64,000 bases of DNA from JAZDLX01 sp964538455 (GCA_964538455.1 CAZIDZ010000003.1:1-64000); one strand, 5' to 3'; positions 9,059 to 18,830 are shown, counted from the first letter of the stretch. The notes: a model not told the origin generated them from the sequence alone. Numbers and translations are program-made.

Positions 9059-9885
9059 TCAGCCGTTGCCTCCCTCGTCCGTTCAACCAGATGCTTTCCT
9101 TCGATCAACAGGTAGGGGAACCTGCGCTGACCCCGTGACGCCGCGGACAGCACGATTTGCAGAAACGCAGTCCACTGCGATCCGTGCACCACCTGGCATC
9201 CCGACGACCATTCGCCCACACGGGTTCCCATGCCCCCGCGATGAATGTTGATCCCGAACCATCCCTCTTCAATCTCGTCCGTTCCGTGCTCCGCCGATTC
9301 CGGTAAATGGTTCTCGTCGAAAAAACGGCGAATGCGGACTGGAGCTGCCTGGACGAGCGCGGTCTCACGTCTCCGGTGCAAACCGATCCGGTACAAGTAA
9401 AGCCCGGGGATCAAGTGGGCGATCCCTTTCGGGTTCGGCTCACGCAACCGGCCGGGATCGACGGAGGCGCGGCAGCCGGTCGCAACATTTCCCTCGACGA
9501 CGTAAATCGTGTCGTCGTATTCGTTCAGCCGGTTCGCGACAGATTGGCCGTCCTGCCAGCTGCGGACGCCGACGAGGTTCAACCGAGTGAGGTCGCGCTC
9601 ACGCAGACTTAGCTCAGCGATCAGCGCGGCAGTAACAACCGGGTTCGCCGGTCGCGGGGGAAAGGCGGGCCTCCGAAGTTGTAACGCCCTCTCCGCGTTG
9701 GACTCCCGAATCGCGGCAAGTATCGCCGCTTCCGTCCGAGGGCCGGGGATGCCGTCCGGGAGCAGGCCGCGATCGAGTTGAAACCGTCTCACCGCATGCC
9801 GAGTCTTTGCTCCAACGATGCCATCCTCCGCACCTGGATCGTAGCCCAGGCTGATAAGGAAATGTTGGATTTCGCGAGGAAGCAT
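9001..9885 (-). CDS. Peptidoglycan-binding protein with YkuD-like SxGC motif
   Basis: The 294-residue protein starts MLPREIQHFL and has a PG_binding_1 domain at about residues 4-55 (LGYDPGAEDGIVGAKTRHAVRRFQ). A conserved-looking C-terminal half contains NIHRGG, then 11 residues later SSGCQVV. His...SxGC is the arrangement of the L,D-transpeptidase (YkuD) catalytic site, but the rest of that fold is not obvious, so catalysis is a hypothesis. No signal peptide is seen, which is odd for a wall enzyme and may suggest a lysin-like or phage-derived origin. An upstream TTG at 9966 is not favoured. The 3' end overlaps the YhaM gene antisense. Confidence 0.65.
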   Translation of the reverse strand: MLPREIQHFLISLGYDPGAEDGIVGAKTRHAVRRFQLDRGLLPDGIPGPRTEAAILAAIRESNAERALQLRRPAFPPRPANPVVTAALIAELSLRERDLTRLNLVGVRSWQDGQSVANRLNEYDDTIYVVEGNVATGCRASVDPGRLREPNPKGIAHLIPGLYLYRIGLHRRRETALVQAAPVRIRRFFDENHLPESAEHGTDEIEEGWFGINIHRGGMGTRVGEWSSGCQVVHGSQWTAFLQIVLSAASRGQRRFPYLLIEGKHLVERTREATADHSSEGSAPGVDSPKPPPL

Positions 9886-10010
9886 TGATGTTCCGCAGGA
9901 ATTGCGCTGTCTAAGGACTCCCGAACGGGAGTGAACAAATGTACAGTTTATCCTGGATATTGTCAACAGTCATAAGAATTTTTGTTATCCTTGTTCAGAT
10001 TTGAAGAGAT

Positions 10011-10041
10011 AAAAAAAGCCCGGCAATTTATTTGCCGGGCT
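10011..10041 (-). terminator. Intrinsic terminator of the FadL-type gene
   Basis: Read on the - strand, a 10-bp perfect stem (AGCCCGGCAA / TTGCCGGGCT) with a 5-nt A/T loop is followed by seven Ts. It lies about 20 bp after the stop of the FadL-type porin gene. Confidence 0.9.
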
Positions 10042-10059
10042 GGGGATGAACTGTTTAAA

Positions 10060-11475
10060 TCACTCTTCTGTTTCGGGAGCTGCTGCAACAGAGAAGTTAT
10101 ACTGGAAGCTGACACCGAAGACCGGGAGGGTCAGTTTCCACTTTCCGGGGATGTTCCCCCGCTGATCGGAATCTTCACTTACACTGGGATCGAGGTACAG
10201 CTTCTTGATTTTGCGAGTGCCGGTGAAGACGTACTCGAAGTAACCTTCGCAGGAAAGCTTTTCGTTGATCTTGTACCCGAGCCCGAACGAAATATCCTGC
10301 TTCGCGGCGACATCGAGAATCAGCGGTGTGAGGTGATCATCCGGAATCGCGGAGGGGTCGTAGTAGTAGCCGAGACGGAGATTCAGCTTGTCCATCGCCT
10401 GATAGCTCGCCCCGACGCTGTAACGGATCGTGTTCTCATACATCAGGCTCAGATGGGTGTCCGTTGCGTCAGCGCCGAAGGCGTCTTTGCCTGAGAGCTC
10501 CAATTTAACCGTATCGACCGCCGCCCAGTTGGTATAGGCGATGTCAAAGCTCACGGTCAGTTTCGGGTTCACGTCGTAGGCAACGCCAAAGCCGGCCTCC
10601 ATCGGAAGCGTAAAGTCCGCTTTAGTGTCCATGTCGGCACTCAACTTCGATCCGTCGTACGGCGGGAAGGGACCCATTACCGGTGTCAGGTCCCACATGT
10701 AGAGCGTCTGCGTCATCGTGCCGCTGAGTTTCACTGTTGTCGGCATGGTAAACGTTGCACCCAGGTGCAATTTCGGGGTGACGTCGTACATCAGGCCTAC
10801 ATTACCCCCGAATCCCATGCCGGTTCCATCGAGCTTGCCGAGCGCGTACATGTAATCGTACGGCGGAATCGGAACTCCCGGGATGGCGTATGGGAGTTGC
10901 ATTGTGATCGTGGCGTACTTGATCGCGATGCCGAGTCCGACTCTGAATTTCTCGTTCACTTTGTAAGCAACCGTCGGGTGAATATCGATCACCGTCAGGC
11001 TGCTTTCCCAGTCCGTCGCATCGCGTGCAACACTGCCGTAAAGCGTAGGATCAATTTGGACGAAATCCTTCCACGTGGCTCCGGCTGCCGTCGGAGCGAA
11101 CACGGAAAAGCCGGCTGTCAGCTTGTTGTTGATGCCGTACACCACCGCCAGCGCACCTGCAGGGTACATCGCGGATTCTGTCTGGTACTCCGTTTTCGCG
11201 GTGTAAACCGGTCCTGCCTGTCTCGATGGTGTGACGGTTGTCATTGGCATCAGTCCCTTGAATTGCAGGGTAAAGGAGTTTCTCTGTCCTGCGATGCCAG
11301 CTGGATTCCAATACATTGCGCTCCAGTCATCGGCGATCGCACGAAAAGCTCCTCCCATTGCTGTCGCTTTCGAACCCTCACCCCCGAGGTTGTAACCAGC
11401 TGCCAGAGCATTAGCCACCGGGAGTGCCAAAAGGGCACCTGCAAGCAACATCACGGTCAGCTTTGAACGTTTCAA
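10060..11475 (-). CDS. OmpP1/FadL/TodX family outer-membrane transport protein
   Basis: The 471-residue protein begins with a signal peptide (LLAGALLALPVANALA). It shows the FadL N-terminal signature: GYNLGGEGSKATAMGGAFRAIADDWSAMYWNPAGIA. The remainder is made of barrel strands (KFRVGLGIAIKYA, YRIHF-type alternation, KLSCEGYFEYVF). Family members import long-chain fatty acids or other hydrophobic compounds. It is a single-gene unit: a clean terminator follows, and the next gene upstream is about 185 bp away. Substrate unknown. Confidence 0.9.
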   Translation of the reverse strand: MKRSKLTVMLLAGALLALPVANALAAGYNLGGEGSKATAMGGAFRAIADDWSAMYWNPAGIAGQRNSFTLQFKGLMPMTTVTPSRQAGPVYTAKTEYQTESAMYPAGALAVVYGINNKLTAGFSVFAPTAAGATWKDFVQIDPTLYGSVARDATDWESSLTVIDIHPTVAYKVNEKFRVGLGIAIKYATITMQLPYAIPGVPIPPYDYMYALGKLDGTGMGFGGNVGLMYDVTPKLHLGATFTMPTTVKLSGTMTQTLYMWDLTPVMGPFPPYDGSKLSADMDTKADFTLPMEAGFGVAYDVNPKLTVSFDIAYTNWAAVDTVKLELSGKDAFGADATDTHLSLMYENTIRYSVGASYQAMDKLNLRLGYYYDPSAIPDDHLTPLILDVAAKQDISFGLGYKINEKLSCEGYFEYVFTGTRKIKKLYLDPSVSEDSDQRGNIPGKWKLTLPVFGVSFQYNFSVAAAPETEE

Positions 11476-11659
11476 TGTTTCCTCCTCCCCTTTGAATATG
11501 AACGTTTCGACCGTTCGGCTTAGTTTGCGTCCAATATACTCTACTCCGGCGGAGTCAATCCATAATCCGAGAGTTATGGCCGAAAAATGTCGATTTGTTA
11601 GGGGAGCCGCAAGCGAAATGGAACCAGCTAATTAGGTGGAATTCATGTGCGTAGTACAG

Positions 11660-13909
11660 CTACGCCTGCTCGAGTTCCCGGACGATCGGCGTCAGCAGCA
11701 AACCACTCATTTCGGGCACGACGGCCTTGCCGATAAAAGCGCCGCTCACCGGATGTTCGGCGTTCGCCACCTGGTGGTCCGCCCAGGCGGCCCAGCGTCC
11801 CTCAGGCAGTCTGAACACCGCCTCACGATTCCCGGACAGGTTGAAAAGGAGCAGCAGCAGGTCCGAACCGGTTGACAACTTTACACCAACGGCCTCCTTA
11901 TGATTGGCGGGGAGGGGAATCAGGTTTTCCCGTCTCGCAAGAGTCAACGCCGGATGTTTCTTCCGCAGTTCGGAGAGTCCGGCAACGTATTCAATCAGCT
12001 CTTTGCGTGTCGATTCATTCGCCATCGGCCATTCCAGCCAGTTGGTCGCGTTATCCTTGTTGTAGCTGTCCGGGTCAAGCTCACCGTGGTGCGGGTCCCG
12101 GGCGTCGTCGAGCGCGATGCGCTTGCTGTGCCCGAATTCGTCGCCCTGGTGCCACATCACCATCCCCCTGCTCGAAAGCAGAATCAGGAAGGCCAGCTTC
12201 ATCCGGGAGAGCAATGTGTGGTCCAGAGCGGCAGACTCCTCCGCCGCGTGCGTCGTACCTCTCACGTTGCGCAGCGCGATGCGCTGAAAATCGGCCAATG
12301 TGTATCCATCGTGGCACGCCAGGTACTTGACACCCGACTCTTCGTGTGGGAAGGGCCCGCCATCCGCGATGAGATCGCCGGAAATGTGGCGCACAAGTTC
12401 ACCGATCTTTTTTCCGAACAGCGCTCCCCGATCGGACATCGGGTCAAATCCGCGAATCCCGTCACGGTAGAGGTCGTTCCAGGACGACCAGCCCCGCACG
12501 GAGTAACGGGTTTTGTCGTACCTGCCTCCCCACGGTTCGGCGATCAGGCAGACTTCCGGCAAGTGCTCCCGCAATGCCTCGCCGATCGCGTCCAACGTCC
12601 CGTCGTCGAGAATCCCTGCGAGATCGAAGCGAAAGCCGTCCACTCCGTACATTTTCGTCCAGTGGACGAGCGATTCGACGATCAGGCGGCGGATCACCGG
12701 CCGTTCGCTCGCGAGGTCGTTTCCACAACCGCTTTCGGAGATCCGGTTCCCTTTTCCGTCGTGGCGCAGGGAGTATAGCGGGTCGATCTGGCGGATCGGA
12801 TTTTCGCCGTACTGGGCGACATGGTTGTAGACAACGTCGACGAGCACGCTGAATCCCAGCTCGTGCTGCCTGCGGACCATTTCCCTTAGCTGGCGAACCT
12901 GGGCTCCGTCACGGCCGACCCATCCGTTGATAGAGGGGCGCGCGGCGTACCGACCTTCCGGCGCAAACCAGTAAGCCGGCATGTAGCCCCAGTGATTCCG
13001 CGAATACACATTCCACGTGTTGTGCTGCCCCGGAAGACGTTTTCCGTGCGGCGGTTCATGGTAGTCGTAATCGGCGAGCGGAAGCCATTCGATCGTGTTG
13101 ATCCCCAACCGCGTCAGATGATCGTGAAATGTATCCCGGCCTTGTTCCTGATAGACTGCACCGGGATAGCTGCCTCGCAGATCCTCGGGAACCGCAGGAT
13201 GCAACCTGGTGACATCCTTGATGTGCGCCTCATAGATCAGGCGGGCGCGGCGCTCGACGATCACATGGTCCGCGGATGGGAGTTGGATGAGCTCGTCGGG
13301 GAGGATCAGCGACATCGATCTGCGCCGCCAATCGTCCTGTTTGACAACCGCCCAGGACCAGGGATCGGCAAAGCGCAGATCGTCCACTTCGGCGCCACCC
13401 GGAGCTCCGGTCGTTTTGTACGCAACGAGATCGCCGGGTGCAAGTTGGTCGGTCGATCCCTCCCAACAACCGGTTTCAGGGTCGGGCACGAGCGAGATTT
13501 CCGCGAAGGGGTCGTCCTCAGGTTGATGACGCAATTCCGCGGTTAAGCCCAGGACGCGAGGGGCGAAAAACCGGAACCGGTATCCGCCTGATTCACGCAG
13601 GATGCCCAACGGTGCGTCCGGACGGTAACGGTCGAGAATGCCGTCCGGCATCACCGGCCACTTGCCGCCGTCGGGCGCCGTCAGCGTGTAGCGCTCCCGT
13701 TCGTCGAACGGTCCGCCGGTCAGCACCACCGAGCTTGGCCCGCCCCGCAACACCTTCACCAGGGGCGCAGCAGGGGAGAGAGCGAACGCATCCGGATCCG
13801 GGAGTTCAACCGGGGAGCCGCCGAGTCGCACGAGCATTCGGTCGCGGGTTTCCAGGCTCACCCTCAGGATCGAGGGGAAAGAGGTGCTGCTGCGGCGAGC
13901 TGAGGTCAC
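11660..13909 (-). CDS. GH13 glycogen debranching / pullulanase-like enzyme
   Basis: An N-terminal beta-sandwich resembling CBM48 (to about residue 200) precedes a GH13 alpha-amylase barrel. Visible GH13 blocks are VLVDVVYNH, GFRFDLAG (nucleophile Asp near 427), LIAEPWGG (acid/base Glu near 457) and ACHDGYTL (His-Asp near 533). HNTWNVYSRNHWGYMPAYWFAPEG is typical of the pullulanase/isoamylase/GlgX group, which hydrolyses alpha-1,6 branches of glycogen. A C-terminal beta domain follows. No signal peptide, so it is probably cytosolic. The GTG start is uncertain; an ATG at 13837 is possible. No other glycogen gene is adjacent. Confidence 0.87.
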   Translation of the reverse strand: MTSARRSSTSFPSILRVSLETRDRMLVRLGGSPVELPDPDAFALSPAAPLVKVLRGGPSSVVLTGGPFDERERYTLTAPDGGKWPVMPDGILDRYRPDAPLGILRESGGYRFRFFAPRVLGLTAELRHQPEDDPFAEISLVPDPETGCWEGSTDQLAPGDLVAYKTTGAPGGAEVDDLRFADPWSWAVVKQDDWRRRSMSLILPDELIQLPSADHVIVERRARLIYEAHIKDVTRLHPAVPEDLRGSYPGAVYQEQGRDTFHDHLTRLGINTIEWLPLADYDYHEPPHGKRLPGQHNTWNVYSRNHWGYMPAYWFAPEGRYAARPSINGWVGRDGAQVRQLREMVRRQHELGFSVLVDVVYNHVAQYGENPIRQIDPLYSLRHDGKGNRISESGCGNDLASERPVIRRLIVESLVHWTKMYGVDGFRFDLAGILDDGTLDAIGEALREHLPEVCLIAEPWGGRYDKTRYSVRGWSSWNDLYRDGIRGFDPMSDRGALFGKKIGELVRHISGDLIADGGPFPHEESGVKYLACHDGYTLADFQRIALRNVRGTTHAAEESAALDHTLLSRMKLAFLILLSSRGMVMWHQGDEFGHSKRIALDDARDPHHGELDPDSYNKDNATNWLEWPMANESTRKELIEYVAGLSELRKKHPALTLARRENLIPLPANHKEAVGVKLSTGSDLLLLLFNLSGNREAVFRLPEGRWAAWADHQVANAEHPVSGAFIGKAVVPEMSGLLLTPIVRELEQA

Positions 13910-14126
13910 AGTTCCCGGTCCTCACAAGGGGAAGAATCCAACCTGGATGGTTGGATCGTCAAGACTGAAGCATGAGTATACTTCTCCGGCGGGGAAGCTG
14001 GCAAGCTTAGGCTTCGCGACAGGTGCAATAGGTTGCGTTGCGGTGGCGAAGCGATAGAATTTAACGTACTTTACGACCGCACCTGGAGGCCGCTCCAGGG
14101 CTGAAAAAGCGACGCGTGAACGTCCT

Positions 14127-15101
14127 ATGAACCGGCTTCTGAAAAAGTTCCCGAAAGATTGGCAGCTGAAAATCTACATGCTTCTGCTGGCGATCCTGCT
14201 CTGGACTTTCGTCGTCACCAACCAGGTGTACGAAATCGTCATGGATGTGCCGCTTGACATTGTGAACATGAAGCCGAACAAGGTGCTCGTTTCCGATGTC
14301 CCCCAGGCGATTCCGGTTCGCTTCTCCGGCATCGGGCGCGAACTGTTGATCCTCAAGTACATTCAGGTTCCACGCGTCGAGCTGGATATCCACACGATCA
14401 ACTACTTCTACGACTACCCGATTCGCACGGCGTTCGTTTCCGTTCCTCCGGGACTCGATGTGCAGCCGATTGCAATTGTCGGCCAGGACACGATGAACAT
14501 CCGTCTCGAAGATGTTCTCGAGCGCGTTCTCCCGGTGCGGCCGATCGTCGAGGCGCAGCCCGCGCTGGGATACATGATCAGCGGAGACGTGCACGCGACT
14601 CCGGACAGCGTTACTGTGTTCGGCCCGCAAAGCGCCGTCCGGAGGCTTCGCATCGTGAGGACCGACTCGGCGCATTTTCAGGGATTGGACAGGACGACGC
14701 AGGACAATGTCCAGCTCGCGCCGCTCGGAACCAACATCCGCATCACCCCTTCGTCTGTGCGGATTACAGTCCCCGTCGACAAGATCGCCGAACGGAGGAT
14801 GACGCGAATTTCGCTGGTGGCTCAGGGGACGCCGCTGGGCCGTGAGGTTTTGATGGAGCCGTCTACGGTGGATGTCACGATCGGGGGGCCGGCGAAACGG
14901 CTGGCCCAGATGACGGACGATTCCATCACCGCGATCGTGGACCTTTACAGTTGGGATCCGGAGGTCCGCGAATACCCCGTCAATCTCACCCTGCCGCCCG
15001 GAATCGACGCGGTCGAAACCGAACCGAATCAGATCCGCGTCCGGCTTGAGCAGCTGGACCCTTCGGAGTCCGACAGCCTCGCCACAGAAGGGCCCTGGTA
15101 A
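14127..15101 (+). CDS. YbbR/CdaR-like membrane protein
   Basis: A single N-terminal membrane segment (residues ~17-34) is followed by tandem YbbR-type beta repeats, for example VLVSDVPQAIPVRFSGIG and the ATPDSVTVFGPQSAVRRLR stretch typical of YbbR domains. In Firmicutes, CdaR anchors and tunes the diadenylate cyclase CdaA and is encoded beside cdaA and glmM. Here neither is adjacent; the stop overlaps the tsaD start by 1 bp instead. A role in c-di-AMP control is only a possibility. Confidence 0.78.
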   Translation: MNRLLKKFPKDWQLKIYMLLLAILLWTFVVTNQVYEIVMDVPLDIVNMKPNKVLVSDVPQAIPVRFSGIGRELLILKYIQVPRVELDIHTINYFYDYPIRTAFVSVPPGLDVQPIAIVGQDTMNIRLEDVLERVLPVRPIVEAQPALGYMISGDVHATPDSVTVFGPQSAVRRLRIVRTDSAHFQGLDRTTQDNVQLAPLGTNIRITPSSVRITVPVDKIAERRMTRISLVAQGTPLGREVLMEPSTVDVTIGGPAKRLAQMTDDSITAIVDLYSWDPEVREYPVNLTLPPGIDAVETEPNQIRVRLEQLDPSESDSLATEGPW

Positions 15102-16117
15102 TGTTTCCCTTGGTTCTGGGAATCGAATCTTCCTGTGATGAAACCGCGGTCGCCCTTGTACGAAACGGGGAAGTGCTCGCTTCCCGCGTCGCATCCCAGG
15201 AGGTTCATGCACGCTGGGGCGGTGTCGTTCCGGAAATCGCCAGCCGCCTGCATCAGCGGACCCTTGCGAAAATGGTTCGCGAAACTCTAGCGGGCGAGGG
15301 ATTCAAGCGAACGGATATCGGCGCGGTGGGGGCGACGCGCGGGCCGGGTTTGATTGGGGCGTTGCTCGTGGGCACCAGTTACGCGAAGGGGCTCGCAGCG
15401 GGCTTGAATGTTCCCTTCATCGGTGTCAATCACCTCGAGGGGCACCTCTGGTCAGCGGCCGCGGCGGGCGAAAAGATGCCTCTTCCCGCGCTCGCCTTGC
15501 TTGTCTCTGGGGGGCATACGGAGCTGTTCCGTATCGATGGTTTCCGCAAATACATCTTCCTCGGAGCGACACTGGACGATGCAGCCGGTGAAGCGTTTGA
15601 CAAGATCGGAGTACGGCTCGGCATTGCCTATCCGGCGGGCGCGGAGCTTGCGAAGTTGGCGGAGCGGGGGAATCCCGGCGCCTTTTCGTTCCCCGTTGCC
15701 GAAACCAGCTCACCCCTCGATTTTTCGTTCAGCGGGTTGAAGAGTGCGGTGATGCGTCAAGTGAAACGTCTTGAGGCTCAACAGCTCGATCCCGGGTCCT
15801 GGCGAGCCGATCTCGCCGCGTCCTTTCAGCAGGCGGTTGTTCTGCAGCTGACTCTCCGCGTTGATCGCGCTCTCGAAAACGACCATTACCAAAGCGTTCT
15901 GCTTGGCGGTGGTGTCGCGGCGAACCGTGAACTGCGGAAACGACTGAGGGGTGTTGCGGAAAGGCGCAGCGTCCAACTGGTCGTTCCGCCCGTGAACTAC
16001 TGCACCGACAACGCCGCGATGATCGCCTGGGTTGCGGACCGTACGCTGCAGGAACGGGGCGGCGATCTCCTGACGCTCGAGGCTGACCCGAACCTGACGA
16101 TCGACGCGGAGTCCTGA
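15101..16117 (+). CDS. tsaD: tRNA N6-adenosine threonylcarbamoyltransferase
   Basis: TsaD transfers the threonylcarbamoyl group to A37 of ANN-decoding tRNAs, completing t6A with TsaB/TsaC/TsaE. The 338-residue protein has the hallmark GIESSCDETAVALV opening, the metal-binding histidines in GVNHLEGHL, the LVSGGHTELF nucleotide loop, DDAAGEAFDK and LGGGVAANRELR. It overlaps the preceding YbbR gene by one base and is followed after 1 bp by the VWA gene, so all three are likely cotranscribed. Confidence 0.96.
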   Translation: MFPLVLGIESSCDETAVALVRNGEVLASRVASQEVHARWGGVVPEIASRLHQRTLAKMVRETLAGEGFKRTDIGAVGATRGPGLIGALLVGTSYAKGLAAGLNVPFIGVNHLEGHLWSAAAAGEKMPLPALALLVSGGHTELFRIDGFRKYIFLGATLDDAAGEAFDKIGVRLGIAYPAGAELAKLAERGNPGAFSFPVAETSSPLDFSFSGLKSAVMRQVKRLEAQQLDPGSWRADLAASFQQAVVLQLTLRVDRALENDHYQSVLLGGGVAANRELRKRLRGVAERRSVQLVVPPVNYCTDNAAMIAWVADRTLQERGGDLLTLEADPNLTIDAES

Positions 16118-16118
16118 T

Positions 16119-18236
16119 ATGCCCTCGGCAATCCGAATTACCGGCGGAGTCGGGCCGGGGTGGATGCTGCTCGGGGTTTTCGTCGCCTTCCTTTTTGCCG
16201 CCTGGTCGTACCGCTGGACCCGCCCCCCTGTGTCCTCGACGCTGAGATTGCTGCTGGCGCTGCTCCGCGGATTTGCGCTGGCGGCTGTTTGGCTGCTGGC
16301 CACCGGCTTCACCGTCTCCTGGGACCGGCTCGAGGCAAGACGGCCGCGGATTGCCGTGCTGGTGGATCAAAGCGAGAGTATGGCGCTCACCGACGGGAGC
16401 GGGAACCGAGATCAAAGCTTGGGTAAAATCGTCGACAAGCTGGAGGACAAGCGGCTCAAGAAATCGCGGGAATTCGCCTGGTTCGGTTTTGGCGAGAGGC
16501 TGAATAACATCAATGACAGCAATAAAATACTTACGCTGAAGGAAACCGTATCGGACGCCGAAGCGGCATTCCTGGCTCTCGCCTCCCAACCCGGAGGCGC
16601 CTACGATGCGGTGCTGCTGATTTCAGATGGGGCTTTCAATCGAGGGGGGTCGGCGGCTGCCTCAGCCCGCAAGCTGCACCTGCCCGTGTTCGCTGTCGGG
16701 ATCGGGGATTCACTGCCGGCGAGGGACGTACAGGTGCGGAATGTGGTTGCCCCTCCGGACGGGTACGCGGGTGACTCGCTACAGGTGGACGCCACGATTG
16801 TGATCAACGGGTTTTCCGGCCATGAAGTGCACGTGCGACTGCTCAATGAGGCGGGGGATATCCTCGCCGACAGAAAGATCGCGGTCCTGGGGGACAGGGA
16901 TGTCCACACGATTCCCTTTGAGATCACACCGGAGAAACCGGGCTTGCAGGTCTGGACCGTTGCTGTCTCGAATCTTGAGGGCGAAGCGGAAGTGGGGAAC
17001 AACCGGCGCAGTGTTGCCGTCCACGTCGCCGGCCGCAAACGGCGCGTTGCTCTGATCGCGGGCCGTCCTGACCCGGAAGCCGCCGCCTGGGTGCAGGCGC
17101 TTGAACGGGACCCCGACACCGAGAGCACGATTGTAATCGGTGGCGGGACTTCTCAACGGCCGGTCCGGGGGAGCTGGCGGGAGATCCATCCGGATTCTCT
17201 CGACGGCGCGATCGTGCTACTCGCCGGGCCCTATTCTGCGGATGCTCTCGCTGCGTTGCAGTCTTTGGTCGAGGCGCAAACTCCGCTGTGCGTGATTACG
17301 GGAGCGTCAGGGTATTCCCAGAATGCGCTTGTTGCCCTGCGGCCGAGGCTGGGACGATGGTCCCGCGTCCGGGCAATGGACAAGGTTGAACTGGCCCCGG
17401 AGCGCGTCCACCCGATTTTCACGCCCGCTGGCCGCTGGTTCGAGGGGAATCTGCGCCCGCCTCCGGTGCAGGTGCCAAACATCGAGTTTCAGGATGGCCT
17501 GCTCCTCGCCGAGGGATCGAGGGAGGGCAGCACCCGGCGGACCGTGCTCGATCTAACCCGGGCGGGACCTCGCACTTTGGTGATCGCCGCGGAGGGAGTC
17601 GGACAATGGAACCTTGCGCTGCGTCCGCAAGACCCGGACGGACGGGCATTCTCAGGGCTCACCGATCGCATTCTTCGCTGGTTGACCCTGCGCACCGGGA
17701 ACCAGCGGGTGCACCTCAACCTCGCCCGCAGCCTGGTCACGCTGGGAGAACGAACCGAGGCGCTGCTGACGGTGCAGGATGAGGCGTTGCGGCCGATTCC
17801 GGGCGCGACTGTGCAGGCCACATTGACCGGTGAGGGTGAGCCCCAGGTTGTCCGTTTTCAGGAGAACCGTCCCGGCAGGTGGACAGCGGAGATACGGCCC
17901 TCGACTCCAGGCCGGCAACAACTTCGGGCGGTCGTGGATCTTCCCGCGGATGGGCGCGAAACGCGAACAGCGGAGCTGATGGTGGACCCGTTTCGATTGG
18001 AGCGGATGGAATCCCGGATGCGCCCCGACCGGCTGCGTGAAATCGCGGTGAGCACCGGAGCAGTGTTCGCCGTGGCGGATTCGGTGGACAATCTGATCGG
18101 AGCGTTGCCGGCCGCAAAAGGCGTGCGGGAGGTTCATGGAGCGTGGCGTCCGTTCGGTCGTGCGCTTACCTTGCTGCTGGTTGTGGTTGTTCTAGCGCTG
18201 GAGTGGCTGGTACGGACACGCACCGGAATGCCATGA
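16119..18236 (+). CDS. Membrane-anchored VWA-domain protein
   Basis: Two N-terminal membrane segments (about residues 14-30 and 43-65) precede a von Willebrand A domain with a MIDAS-like DQSES and the VLLISDGAFNRGG loop (about 80-240). A beta-rich segment, a Rossmann/GATase-like region (VALIAGRPD..., IVLLAGPYS) and a C-terminal membrane segment (LTLLLVVVVLALEWLV) follow. The architecture matches large membrane VWA proteins common in Bacteroidota-like genomes, whose roles are poorly known. At 705 residues it closes the ybbR-tsaD run. No aerotolerance-type MoxR ATPase is adjacent, so a Bat-system role is not supported. Confidence 0.7.
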   Translation: MPSAIRITGGVGPGWMLLGVFVAFLFAAWSYRWTRPPVSSTLRLLLALLRGFALAAVWLLATGFTVSWDRLEARRPRIAVLVDQSESMALTDGSGNRDQSLGKIVDKLEDKRLKKSREFAWFGFGERLNNINDSNKILTLKETVSDAEAAFLALASQPGGAYDAVLLISDGAFNRGGSAAASARKLHLPVFAVGIGDSLPARDVQVRNVVAPPDGYAGDSLQVDATIVINGFSGHEVHVRLLNEAGDILADRKIAVLGDRDVHTIPFEITPEKPGLQVWTVAVSNLEGEAEVGNNRRSVAVHVAGRKRRVALIAGRPDPEAAAWVQALERDPDTESTIVIGGGTSQRPVRGSWREIHPDSLDGAIVLLAGPYSADALAALQSLVEAQTPLCVITGASGYSQNALVALRPRLGRWSRVRAMDKVELAPERVHPIFTPAGRWFEGNLRPPPVQVPNIEFQDGLLLAEGSREGSTRRTVLDLTRAGPRTLVIAAEGVGQWNLALRPQDPDGRAFSGLTDRILRWLTLRTGNQRVHLNLARSLVTLGERTEALLTVQDEALRPIPGATVQATLTGEGEPQVVRFQENRPGRWTAEIRPSTPGRQQLRAVVDLPADGRETRTAELMVDPFRLERMESRMRPDRLREIAVSTGAVFAVADSVDNLIGALPAAKGVREVHGAWRPFGRALTLLLVVVVLALEWLVRTRTGMP

Positions 18237-18263
18237 CGGTGAAGTACGGAAAGGAACCCGGTT

Positions 18264-18815
18264 ATGGATGCGGGCAAGGAAACCATCTACGCTGCATGCC
18301 TGGAGCTGGGGCGGATTGAAACGGACGTCTATCGCGAGTACATGCAGCGGCAGGAAAACGTGGACGTGTCTTCGTTCGTGGAACGGGCGCGGCGGCTGCT
18401 GGAAACCATTGGGCTCGACCCTGAGCTGGCGGAAGAGTACAGGAAACAGCACGCCTCCCGGTCGGCCGGCCCCGAGGTGGGGGGTGAGTCGATTTCCGAG
18501 GCCCTGAGAAAGAACGTCGACGAAACCGCCTTCTATCTGCACACGATCGCCTCCCACTTGACGCTGTGGCTGTTCCTCGAGGGCGTGCTGAAGGGTTCGT
18601 CTCCCAAGGAAGCTTCCGCTCTCAACGAAGCCCGTGATCTCATGAGAAGCCACTACAACGATCTGGCTGACACCTACCGTAAAACCCTCAAAACCTTGGG
18701 GGTTTCCGCCCAGCTTCCACAGTCCTGGGACCGGAAAGACTCTCCGGCTGCTGCCTTCAAAGACGTGCTCGATGAACTGGTGTCCATGTTCGGTGGTGGC
18801 GAACCAATTTCTTGA
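18264..18815 (+). CDS. Hypothetical helical protein upstream of acyl-CoA carboxylase
   Basis: I do not recognise this 183-residue protein. It is predicted to be mostly helical, highly charged and soluble, with no signal peptide. A hydrophobic segment, FYLHTIASHLTLWLFLEGVL, occurs mid-protein (about residues 93-112). It lies 15 bp before the carboxyltransferase start and 27 bp after the VWA gene, so cotranscription with the carboxylase is likely. A role linked to the carboxylase would rest on position alone. Confidence 0.6.
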   Translation: MDAGKETIYAACLELGRIETDVYREYMQRQENVDVSSFVERARRLLETIGLDPELAEEYRKQHASRSAGPEVGGESISEALRKNVDETAFYLHTIASHLTLWLFLEGVLKGSSPKEASALNEARDLMRSHYNDLADTYRKTLKTLGVSAQLPQSWDRKDSPAAAFKDVLDELVSMFGGGEPIS

Positions 18816-18830
18816 TGGAGATTGAGACCG

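Noticed and set aside
11533..11558. Possible promoter of the FadL-type gene (TTGACT and TATATT on the - strand with a small palindrome between)
   Set aside because: The spacer is only 14 nt, too short for a standard sigma-70 promoter.
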